This document shows positions 1 through 8,461 of a DNA stretch of 60,000 nt, in pieces. Under the pieces are notes generated by a model. That model did not search any database, had not been told where the DNA came from, and saw only the letters and a program-made list of their open reading frames with translations. Each line of letters opens with the position of its first letter. The first letter of the stretch is position 1. The position numbers and the translations under genes were made by a program. The stretch comes from Strigamia acuminata (Eukaryota > Arthropoda > Chilopoda > Geophilomorpha > Linotaeniidae): the NCBI GenBank assembly GCA_949358305.1, contig OX442320.1, forward strand, positions 3,986,259-4,046,258. Reading direction: 5' to 3'.

Positions 1-1356
1 AATGCATATTGCACTGTTACATACAGTAGACTAAAAAAATATGTTTCCCATCTGGACATTGTTGGCATAGAGAAAAGTCAGTTGCTGTGTAAAAATATGG
101 AAACATGTCTGAACCGATGTAAATGCTTCTTCAATGATGAATTGTTCGTGTCTATAATGGATTGCTTCAATGTGACTTGGAAAGAGCCGATTCCCACGTT
201 AAAAGCAAACTTTACGACAATTTTCTTTGACGGCAACACAAACATTGAACCATTTGTTTCTTCAATGATGATTAACATGTCAATTCTTCACACACTCTAC
301 TTGAACAACAGTGGATTGAAAAGTATCGATAAGATGTTTGAAGGTGTACATCAATTGAAAGAACTTCATTTGGAAGGAAATAATTTGTCGGTAATCGATG
401 GAAATGCATTTCAATTCACGACAGAGCTAGAAAAGCTATTTCTACATCAAAATGAGTTACAATATGTGTCACCAGATGCCTTCCGGAATTTAACAAAACT
501 CCAGGTTTTAACACTTCATAACAATAAGTTGCTTCAACCACAATTGTGGATAATGGCGCCGCCGAAGTTGTCCCGAGTAACGTTCAGTGGGAATAATTTC
601 ACATGCGACTGTGGGTTTGTGCCACCTTTGAAAAAATGGGTGGCTAAGCACCAAGAAATTACGTTTCAAGATTTAGACATTACGTATTGCGACGGTTCCG
701 ATGTTCTTATCATACATTTTGATGATTCGAGTTGTTCCGAAGTGACAAACAAGGAAATCAAAATGGCGTTAATTATTGCACCGACAGTTAGCTTTTTTCT
801 GTTATGTATAATTTTTGTAATTTTGTTGTTTCTCTATAGAGTGGAGATGAAAGTGTGGTTGTATTCCAGATACGGAGTGCGATTGTTTTATAGCAACGAC
901 GATGCCGATGTTGGGAAAACTTACAGCGCTTTCGTATCTTATGCGGCCGAAGATGAAGAATGGATGGCCGAGGAATTGCTGCCTCGGTTGGAGGACTACA
1001 AACTGTGCATTCATCAAAGAGATTTTCCAGTTGGTGAATACATTGCCGAATCCATTATAAGTGCGGTGGAAAATAGTTGTAGAACTGTCATTATTTTGAC
1101 TCCAAACTACTTAAGAAGTAAATGGTGTCATTTTGAATTCGACACCGCCCACATGCAATCGCTGAAAGACAAATGTAAAAGACTCATAGTTATTCTTTTA
1201 GAAAAGGTAGAGAAAAGTGATATAGACAAAACTCTGGGTGCATATTTGAAAACCAATACATATTTGGATATAAATGATGCATTCTTTTGGGATAAGTTAA
1301 AATATGCATTACCACACTGCCAAACTTTGCAACAGCAAAACAATGCTGGTTTTTAG
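1..1356 (+). CDS. T1: Toll-like receptor, 3' part only (left edge)
   Basis: The frame is open from base 1 to the TAG at 1354-1356, so the gene starts outside the window and 451 codons are visible. The order is the end of a first LRR C-terminal flank, a cysteine-rich LRR N-terminal flank near residues 32-50, a short LRR block, a second LRR C-flank (CDCGF near residue 202), a membrane helix at about 255-281 and a TIR domain at about 307-440. TIR box 1 (SAFVSYA), box 2 (RDFPVG) and box 3 (FW) are all present. This is the layout of Drosophila-type Toll receptors, which signal from the plasma membrane through TIR adaptors. It groups with type A (T2, T4, T7) but is the most divergent of them. An 86-bp stretch of its TIR is identical to T2. 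Confidence 0.92.
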   Translation, partial: NAYCTVTYSRLKKYVSHLDIVGIEKSQLLCKNMETCLNRCKCFFNDELFVSIMDCFNVTWKEPIPTLKANFTTIFFDGNTNIEPFVSSMMINMSILHTLYLNNSGLKSIDKMFEGVHQLKELHLEGNNLSVIDGNAFQFTTELEKLFLHQNELQYVSPDAFRNLTKLQVLTLHNNKLLQPQLWIMAPPKLSRVTFSGNNFTCDCGFVPPLKKWVAKHQEITFQDLDITYCDGSDVLIIHFDDSSCSEVTNKEIKMALIIAPTVSFFLLCIIFVILLFLYRVEMKVWLYSRYGVRLFYSNDDADVGKTYSAFVSYAAEDEEWMAEELLPRLEDYKLCIHQRDFPVGEYIAESIISAVENSCRTVIILTPNYLRSKWCHFEFDTAHMQSLKDKCKRLIVILLEKVEKSDIDKTLGAYLKTNTYLDINDAFFWDKLKYALPHCQTLQQQNNAGF

Positions 1357-1930
1357 CTTAATTTGCATTTTTTTTTAGAAATCTTGTTTATTTTATATTT
1401 AAATTTTATTCGACTGTTCCCCAGTAACGACAACAAAGAAAATTATTAAAAGCAAATGTAAATGATTTTAATCACTCTATACCTCGCTTTAAACATTACA
1501 GAAGAGGCTTGTGTACGTTTCTTCATCTGTTTCCCACGGTAGTCTAGTCGATGCCACTTACTGTAGTAGTCACTTACGTATTTAAAATGTTAATAAACTT
1601 GTAGCTATTGGTTCCAATGGTTTTCACTGGAAAAAAATATGGCTTTAAACGTCTTTTAATTGCTGAAAAGTTAATGTAAATTTGAACTTTCCGCTTTGTA
1701 AAGTCACATTTACAAAGATTGTAAATTTTTGTTTTAATCAATAACTTTACAAAATTAAAATGATATTTTACAATAAACACACAACAACTTTTCAATTTTT
1801 AAAATCCAAATTTGTCAAATGAAACAATAAATTAGTTATTCTTGTTTCTTTACATGCAAAACCACAATTTTCCTCATAAATGCCATTATTCCTTGGTTAA
1901 TCAAAAAATAAATACTTATATTTATATATT
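1357..1930. other. AT-rich spacer after T1
   Basis: No coding region is convincing here. An AATAAA at 1592-1597 on the plus strand could serve T1, about 235 bases after its stop. The rest is low-complexity AT-rich DNA. Confidence 0.5.
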
Positions 1931-2142
1931 AATTCATCATAAATCAAATTTACCGCTAATTGATATCAGCGCCATCTATCGACAAAATTATTTATTTAAT
2001 CAGTAGAAGTATGTAACTGTCACAACTTGTACAATTTAAAGTTTCTGAAAGTCTATACGTGTGGTTTGTGATGTCACGACACCCCATTGTGGACGAAGTT
2101 ATTTCATGTAACTGATTTCCATGAGTTAAAAAGATAAGTTAA

Positions 2143-2615
2143 AGGTCAAGTGCACTGAGTGGGTTTTATTTTTTTTCTGATAGAGCCTAATAAAAAAATA
2201 TTTTTCATATTAAAAAAAATAAAATTTGGGCTTTTATCACTGTTTAATAACAATTGAAAAACTTGACTTTTTCAATGTGATGCATTATGGTTGTTGGCTG
2301 GACGACCTACGTCATCAGGTACGTGGTGGTTGGTGGTGGTGGTGTTGCGCATGCGCGGTGGACAGTTTTCACTCCCGCAATCAAGGTCAGCCATTATGAA
2401 TCCAACCTAAGCTCAGAACAAGTTCCAGGTCAACTAAACTAGAGACTGACGTCATACTCCCACGATTCTTTGCCTTGTCAACAACCGATATTGCGATTGT
2501 TATTAAACAATGATAAAAGCCCAAATTTTTTTTTTTTTTAACATGAAAAATATTTTTTCATTAAGCTTTATCAGAAAAAAAATAAAACCCACTGAATGCA
2601 CTCTGCACTTGACCT
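2143..2615. mobile_element. MITE with TTAA target, copy 1
   Basis: The two ends are long imperfect inverted repeats, starting AGGTCAAGTGCAC and ending GTGCA/TGCACTTGACCT-like, with over 100 bases alignable in reverse complement. There is no ORF. The left flank is TTAA (2139-2142) and the right flank is a degenerate TGAA. T4 has the empty version of the site, with a single TTAA in the same context near 12360. The central part carries a CRE palindrome TGACGTCA at 2447-2454 and GCGCATGCGC at 2347-2356. A TTAA target is typical of piggyBac-type transposases, but no transposase is seen here. Copy 2 is at 44551-45039. Confidence 0.85.
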
Positions 2616-2676
2616 TGAAAGGAAACTAAAAATAAAAATAAAAAACAAAAAAAAAATTTCTGGAAAGGAAATATTG

Positions 2677-2686
2677 GGGAAAACCC
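2677..2686 (+). promoter_or_regulatory. kappaB/Dorsal-like site upstream of T2
   Basis: GGGAAAACCC fits the published Dorsal/Dif pattern GGG-W4-CC-M. It lies about 220 bases before the 5'UTR intron. The equivalent place at T3 reads GGGAAAAACCC (7677-7687). At T4 the G run has decayed. Confidence 0.4.
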
Positions 2687-2728
2687 GACAAGAAACGTTG
2701 AATCTTAAAACGCTCAAGATTCAAAAAA

Positions 2729-2749
2729 GATAAGAATTTAAAGGAAACT
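2729..2749 (+). promoter_or_regulatory. Conserved GATA-containing promoter box of T2
   Basis: GATAAGAATTTAAAGGAAAC recurs nearly unchanged upstream of T3, T4, T5, T6 and T7, always at a similar distance before the 5'UTR exon. The first bases, with the A before them, make an AGATAAG GATA-factor site. Conservation between the A and B subfamilies argues for function, either as a promoter or in early 5'UTR. Confidence 0.5.
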
Positions 2750-2897
2750 GAACAAAGTAGTTGAAAAACAAATTATAGGAAGTAAACATCAGAGTAAGCA
2801 GATTGCGAGACGAGTATTCAATTTTGTTACATTTAAAACCCTACTCTGCGTCTCAAAGCCATTTGACAGCCATTGTCGTCACCTCGACGTCACCACC

Positions 2898-2974
2898 GTA
2901 AGTATTACCGAAGTGTTTAGACAACAATTGATAAAAAGGCGTTTAATAATCGATTCCGGCATTTTCCATTGCAG
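2898..2974 (+). other. 5'UTR intron of T2 (77 bp)
   Basis: The donor is CACC|GTAAGT and the acceptor is TTTCCATTGCAG, directly followed by the start ATG. T7 has an intron of identical length at the same place. Confidence 0.75.
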
Positions 2975-5900
2975 ATGGCATCGATTCTACCCATTCTCAT
3001 CCTCTCGCTAAACACCTGCAGCGTATTTTCTACTCAAACAACTGCGTGTGACATTACAAACGGAACAATTCGCAGTGGCAATATTGAACTCTCTATCACC
3101 ATTTACCGCACGACGACAATTGCGAGCTGTGACTTTGCAACTCTGGATCCCGTGTCGACGCAGTTCCTCTTCATCGAATGTAAAGAAAAAAACAGAACCG
3201 ACATATTCCCAACATCGAGATTTGCGCACCTGCGACAATTGAGGCTCCTTCACATTCAATATTGCCAGTTTGATCGGATTGAATCAGGTGCGTTGCTGGG
3301 ATTAGACAATTTGGAATTCATTGTAATAAAGGAAGGCGAAATTGACACAACGCACCTAAGTGTGACTGAACGTCTTTTCCTCCCAACGCCACAACTGCTC
3401 GGTGTCGACTTCACAATGACGGGGATCACGAAGCTGCCAGATCGGCTTTTCTGCAATACTAGTTTAATGATCCTCAATTTGACGCGAAACAAGATTGAAA
3501 ATTTAAACGAAATCGGGTGCGGTGAAAACAACAGCTGTTGCTCAAAATTGGAGGATCTTAGTCTTGATTTCAATCGGGTGCGGAGAATCGAGAATAAGCA
3601 TCTGCCATTTCCGAATTTGTTTCAGCTGACTTTATCAGCCAACCGCATTCGAGAGATCGAAAACGGCGGCTTCGATCAGCTGAAAAAGCTCGTTCGGTTA
3701 AACTTGACGGACAACGAATTGGACAAAATCGATAAGAAATTATTTCAACACAACTCGGAATTAACACACCTCGATCTGTCGTTCAACCACATCGCGCATC
3801 TTTCGTCGGGAACCTTCTTCCGTTTAACATCTCTCCAATTTCTGTACTTGGAACACAACAATTTGACAAAAATCTCCCACGATTCTTTCCAAACGTTGAC
3901 TAATTTACACAGGCTGAATTTGGAACATAACAAACTTGAAAACATTCCGCAGGTGCAAATGTTAAGAAGTCTTTCGCATTTATACCTCGGCTCAAACAAC
4001 ATCAGCGACATAACGCCTGGCTCGTTCGTAGGTCTTGGTCAGCTGAATTTTTTAAAACTAGACCACAACGAGGTCAAAGCATTAAGAAATTCAACATTTA
4101 TTGACACGCCGAACGTAATCGCGATAACCCTGGCATCGAATGAAATTAGTTTGATCGAAGACGGAACATTCAATGTATTAAATCATCTCAACCATTTAAA
4201 TCTGAGTGGAAACAGAATACGTGAGATGAAATCATTGTTTGTAGCCGTTAAGGGAAACCTAGACTTATCGGATAATCTAATCCGAGAATTCACATTTAAT
4301 TCCATCAGTCCACAACTTGGCATCGTACATTTAAACAGAAATCGAGTTCGCATAATATACTCTTCCGTCCAAGATATCATTGCGAATGGCGTCAAAAACC
4401 ATAAGCTAGAACATTTCTATGCAGACAGCAACCAATTACAAACGTTTACAGTCTCCCAATTTCCACGTAGCATTATTTTCATCCACTTGGCAAATAACAA
4501 CATATCGCACGTTGAACAGTTCTCTTCATACGATGGGAAAAACTTACAATTTGTTATCTTGACAAACAATTCCATTTCTGAAATATCTGATTACGATTTA
4601 CGGTATACGGAACATCGACCGCAAAAGCCGTTGAAAGAACCAATTATACATTTGTATTTTAATCCAGTAATTTGTTCGTGTAAAAACAATTGGTTGATCG
4701 AACAAAAAGACTATCCGTATCCAGAGATAGTGATGAGTGAACCAAAGGTGTGCAAAGCTACGTACAGCCGAATTAAAAGACATATTTCGTTTCTCGATGT
4801 TCGAACTCTCACTAGGAAACAATTGTTGTGTGAAAATGAAGAAATATGCCTGAGCCAATGCAGTTGTTTTTACAATGATGAAGTGTTCGTCTATATAATG
4901 GATTGTTACAATGTAACATGGAGTCATCCTGTGCCTACACTTCGAATGAATTTTACGACAATTTTCTTTGATGGTAACACAAACATTGGACCATTCGTTG
5001 CATCGATGTTGATGAACTCGCCAATTCTTGATACACTCTACCTGAATAAGAGTGGCTTAAAAAGTATCGATCAACGTATGTTTGAAGGTGTATCTCTATT
5101 GAAGGAACTGCATTTGGAAGAAAATAATTTGTCTTCTCTGAGTGGAAGTGAATTTCAATTTATGACTCGGCTGGAAAAACTGTTTCTGCATGATAATCAG
5201 TTACAACATATATCATCGGATGCCTTTTTGAATTTAACGGAACTCAAAGTTTTAACACTTCACAAAAACAGGTTGCTAAATCCAAAATTCTGGATGATGA
5301 TGCCTCCTCAGTTATCCAAAATAACACTCAGTGGTAATCAGTTCGATTGTGATTGTGAATTTCTTCTTCCTTTTCAAGATTGGGTCGCTACGCATCCTTC
5401 CATTAAGTTTACTGATTTAGATCGCACACATTGTGCAAGTTCAACTGTTTCCATACATAATATCAATGACACAAATTGTTATGAAGTGACTAAATTCGAA
5501 AAGAATATGGTCTTAATTATTGCACCATCCGTGACCATTTGCCTTTTTTTCGCTGTTTTGGTCGTTTTGTGGTTTTGCTACAGAGTGGAAATGAAAGTGT
5601 GGTTGTATTCGCGGTACGGCATGCAACTGTTTTACAACAAGCAAGATGCTGATACTGGAAAAGTGTACAGTGCTTTTATTTCTTACGCCAGCGAAGATGA
5701 AGAGTGGGTGGTCGATGAATTGTTACCCCAATTAGAAGACTACAAACTGTGCATTCATCAAAGAGATTTTCCAGTTGGTGAATACATTGCCGAATCCATT
5801 ATAAGTGCGGTGGAAAATAGTTGCAGAACCATCATCATTTTAACTCCTAATTTCCTACAAAGCAAGTGGTGTGTGTTTGAATTTGACACCGCGCACTTTC

Positions 5901-6100
5901 AATCGCTGAAAGACAAATGTAAACGACTCGTGGTTGTTCGACTAGAAGACGTAGAAAATTGTGATCTGCACAAAAATCTGAGCGCTTATTTGAAAACTAA
6001 TACATATTTGGACATCGGTGACGCACTGTTTTGGGATAAGCTCAAGTATGCTCTACCAGAACCAGATCATCTGCAAGAGCAAAATGAGACTACTTTGTAG
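2975..6100 (+). CDS. T2: Toll-like receptor, type A
   Basis: An intact 1041-residue single-pass receptor. The start is the ATG right after the splice acceptor; the two codons upstream belong to the intron. A signal peptide covers roughly residues 1-19 (ILPILILSL core). A long LRR array runs to about 545. The first LRR C-flank is at about 562 (NPVICSCKNNWL). A cysteine-rich N-flank is at about 624 (CLSQCSCF). A second LRR block is at about 655-775 and the second C-flank at about 787 (CDCEF). The membrane helix is at 844-869 and the TIR at about 895-1030. TIR boxes SAFISYA, RDFPVG and FW are complete. This is the Drosophila-Toll-like double-flank layout rather than the vertebrate single-flank one. 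The ligand is unknown; a spaetzle-like cytokine is the usual Toll ligand. Confidence 0.95.
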   Translation: MASILPILILSLNTCSVFSTQTTACDITNGTIRSGNIELSITIYRTTTIASCDFATLDPVSTQFLFIECKEKNRTDIFPTSRFAHLRQLRLLHIQYCQFDRIESGALLGLDNLEFIVIKEGEIDTTHLSVTERLFLPTPQLLGVDFTMTGITKLPDRLFCNTSLMILNLTRNKIENLNEIGCGENNSCCSKLEDLSLDFNRVRRIENKHLPFPNLFQLTLSANRIREIENGGFDQLKKLVRLNLTDNELDKIDKKLFQHNSELTHLDLSFNHIAHLSSGTFFRLTSLQFLYLEHNNLTKISHDSFQTLTNLHRLNLEHNKLENIPQVQMLRSLSHLYLGSNNISDITPGSFVGLGQLNFLKLDHNEVKALRNSTFIDTPNVIAITLASNEISLIEDGTFNVLNHLNHLNLSGNRIREMKSLFVAVKGNLDLSDNLIREFTFNSISPQLGIVHLNRNRVRIIYSSVQDIIANGVKNHKLEHFYADSNQLQTFTVSQFPRSIIFIHLANNNISHVEQFSSYDGKNLQFVILTNNSISEISDYDLRYTEHRPQKPLKEPIIHLYFNPVICSCKNNWLIEQKDYPYPEIVMSEPKVCKATYSRIKRHISFLDVRTLTRKQLLCENEEICLSQCSCFYNDEVFVYIMDCYNVTWSHPVPTLRMNFTTIFFDGNTNIGPFVASMLMNSPILDTLYLNKSGLKSIDQRMFEGVSLLKELHLEENNLSSLSGSEFQFMTRLEKLFLHDNQLQHISSDAFLNLTELKVLTLHKNRLLNPKFWMMMPPQLSKITLSGNQFDCDCEFLLPFQDWVATHPSIKFTDLDRTHCASSTVSIHNINDTNCYEVTKFEKNMVLIIAPSVTICLFFAVLVVLWFCYRVEMKVWLYSRYGMQLFYNKQDADTGKVYSAFISYASEDEEWVVDELLPQLEDYKLCIHQRDFPVGEYIAESIISAVENSCRTIIILTPNFLQSKWCVFEFDTAHFQSLKDKCKRLVVVRLEDVENCDLHKNLSAYLKTNTYLDIGDALFWDKLKYALPEPDHLQEQNETTL

Positions 6101-6304
6101 CTTTACATTCTGTATCTTTGTAAGACTTGAACTTGGTCAATTGAAAGCATTGTAATCTATACAAAATTTTATTTTAATCCATTGATTTAAATGATTGTAC
6201 TGTAATCCATGTGGATGAATTATTCTGCGCTATTCTGGCATCACGTGCCTAGATTGCGCCCGTCCACTCTTCAAATGTTTTGAATTAAATTTATTTAAGC
6301 GCTC
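6101..6304. other. T2 3' flank
   Basis: This stretch aligns with the T4 3' flank at 28829-29090, which carries an extra 68-bp palindrome, and with the T7 3' flank on the minus strand. It is probably the 3'UTR. Confidence 0.5.
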
Positions 6305-6823
6305 TTATGAAAAGAATATTTCTTCTCCTGAGTATGCGCAAACGTTGTGTGTACGCGAACCAATTAATTCATTGTTTGTTGTTTCATTGTTAGAAACATC
6401 CATGCCTTCTGAGTCCGTGCCTACCAAGTCCATGCATCCATCTTTATTAATCAAATTATCTTGTAAGCAGATTCTCTTTTTTGGTGGTTTTCTTTGGCTA
6501 ATACTTTTAGATAAATAAGTAGGAATGCCTGGAAAAATGGAAGGCACTGCATCAGTTGTAACTGTCCACTTAGTTCTTGATAGCTTCACTTCCTCTCTTT
6601 GAATTTTGTGCACATCAAACTTAACCAATTAGTTCTCAATGAAGTGTATGTCACAGACACGACTTGACTTTGATAATTTTCTGTCCTTGCAAGGTATAGC
6701 CTTTTCCCATTTCTTGAATTGGTTCACATCATTGGGTGGTGTAAAAAAGTGCTGTTTTTCATCTGTTTTTTTGCGTTCCGAATTATAACCTGATTTACAT
6801 CCTGGTACCCAACAAGTTGGCAT
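6305..6823 (-). pseudogene. THAP-domain protein relic
   Basis: From the ATG at 6823 the minus strand encodes a THAP zinc-finger start: C4 and C9, W39, then C57-x2-H60-F. A TAA at 6629-6631 interrupts the frame, which then continues without a shift to 6305 and contains the THAP-typical AVPSIFP box. THAP domains bind DNA and occur in P-element-type transposases and in many arthropod genes derived from them. Only the N-terminal part is present, with no transposase core, and the in-frame stop suggests decay. An alternative is a short expressed THAP peptide. It lies opposite in strand to T2 and T3. Confidence 0.7.
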
Positions 6824-7600
6824 TTTTCTGAAGAAATTAAATGTTCAATAAATTTTAAGTAATGATAGTTATAGTACTGTGAGCAAAATTCATCCTTTGG
6901 TTCTAAAGGTTAATTTTTTTGTTCAAAAAACGTTAATTTTTTGGTAAAAAAAACAATTTTTAACGAATTTACGACGATCGTAATCGGTTTCTCCAATTTA
7001 AAATTGATTTTTTATGCTTAAAGATTCCCTTTCTTGCAATTTATGCTTAAAAATTGCCGTATTTGCGTTTTATGCTTAAAAATAGCCGTTTTGGCATTTT
7101 ATTCTTAAAAATTTCAGTTTCAAACTTAAAAATTGGTGTTTGGTGATTAAAAATTGCAGTTTTAAACCTGAAAGTTGCCGTTTTAAGCTTAAAAATTTGG
7201 TTTTTTTAGACCAGGTTGTTTTTACTCACCTATTTGTAAAAACAGCATAAATCCTGCCAAAAAGTAAAGATAGTGTAGATCCAAAAAGACAGCAGCGCCA
7301 TCTATTGCACAAGCGTTTTGCGAAAACAACCGAAATGAGGCAAGGTCAGTTCTCACTTGTGGTTCAGTCAGGCATAATAAATAAAAATTCACATTATTTT
7401 GGCAACTGCTGGTGATTTATTCTTTTTTATTATTCATTTCTCAACGTGAAAAATGTAGATTTATTTAAAAAAAAGCTGACAACAAATCCAGAAATGGAAG
7501 TTTAAAAGATCAATGTCAAGCAAGTGTCCGGAATCTAAATGAGTGGAATTACCCTACTTCCTCTTTTACTATTATGGCTCTAGACTTTGCTTGCGTAACC
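6824..7600. repeat. AT-rich spacer with degenerate tandem repeat (about 7008-7205)
   Basis: From about 7008 to 7205 a unit of roughly 28-32 bases resembling TTATGCTTAAAAATTGCCGT recurs six to seven times with drift. No ORF or RNA gene is recognisable around it. Confidence 0.55.
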
Positions 7601-8128
7601 ACCATAGGACGATGTTATTTCGTGGAAAGCTCCACGAGTTAAAAAGAAAAGTTTAAAGAAACTAAAAAGGAAATATGGGAAAAACCCGATAAGAAACGTT
7701 GAATCTTAAAATTTTCCTTGCGATTCGTTATAACGAGGTTCGACTGTATCATTTCAATGCATTTTTGAACCATACGAGATATGCAATACACATTACACAT
7801 TAAATTTCAACTTCAATTTTTTAGATTGTTTTTAAAAATATTTAGTGGAAATGCGACGGATAATAGCTAGTAATAATAATAATAATAATAATAATAAACT
7901 CCTCGTATGATAACATCCTCAAATAAGACGGCAGGTTAAAAAAAGATAAAATTTAAAGGAAACTCGGAACCAAATAGTTGAAAAACAATTCCTAGAAAGC
8001 AAAATTCTGAGTAAAAGCAGCGAAATGAGTATGGAGTTTCGTTTCATATAATTATCCTACTTGTAAATGTCTCCTCTGTGTCTCAGAGCCATTTGATCGC
8101 CATTGTGCGTCAACACGGCGTCGATGTC
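7601..8128 (+). promoter_or_regulatory. T3 upstream region, mosaic of A and B types
   Basis: The part around 7600-7711 resembles the upstream blocks of T2 and T4, including GGGAAAAACCC at 7677-7687. The part from about 7770 to 7935 (ATATGCAATACACATTACAC, then TATGATAACATC) is instead shared with T5 and T6. An (AAT)n microsatellite lies at about 7870-7898. The conserved GATA box is at 7945-7964 (GATAAAATTTAAAGGAAAC). A conserved GTCTCAGAGCCATTTG motif marks the 5'UTR exon near 8080-8097. Confidence 0.5.
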
Positions 8129-8461
8129 GTAAGTTTTAACTAAGTTTTAAACTATTATCGAATAGTCGTTAATTGACTCCGAAATAACAATGGCGGACAG
8201 CGTGATCCGCAAACACACAACTTCAGTTAAGTTTCAAAAAGTAATCATTATTCAAATTCTATTCACAAGGTCGAGACCCTGAAATTCCAAAAAGTGCCAC
8301 AGAGGGCGCCAAAGTCCGGCCGCTATTACGTGGCTGCAAAAATTCAAAATTCAAATCGAGGCAAAAATTCAAATCGTAGTAAGGCGTAAGAAATGTCTTA
8401 TTCTAGAGGTTTAGGCCGAATTTGAATGTTTAATAATCAATTCTGGCATTTTCTATTGCAG
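8129..8461 (+). other. 5'UTR intron of T3 (333 bp)
   Basis: The donor is GTCGATGTC|GTAAGT and the acceptor is TTTTCTATTGCAG abutting the ATG at 8462. It is three to five times longer than the introns of the paralogues (62-103 bp). The extra DNA, with repeated ATTCAAATCG-like words, looks inserted. Confidence 0.65.

Larger units (their letters stand above)
1931..2897 (+). promoter_or_regulatory. T2 upstream block, duplicated at T4 (MITE-interrupted)
   Basis: Bases 1931-2142 and 2616-2897 match 12153-12631 upstream of T4 almost base for base. T2 and T4 therefore arose by a duplication that included the upstream region. In the T2 copy the block is split by a TTAA-flanked MITE (2143-2615). It contains the kappaB-like and GATA boxes listed separately. 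It ends in a 5'UTR exon with a GTCTC-AAAGCCATT motif conserved in the paralogues. The transcription start cannot be placed by eye. Confidence 0.6.
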
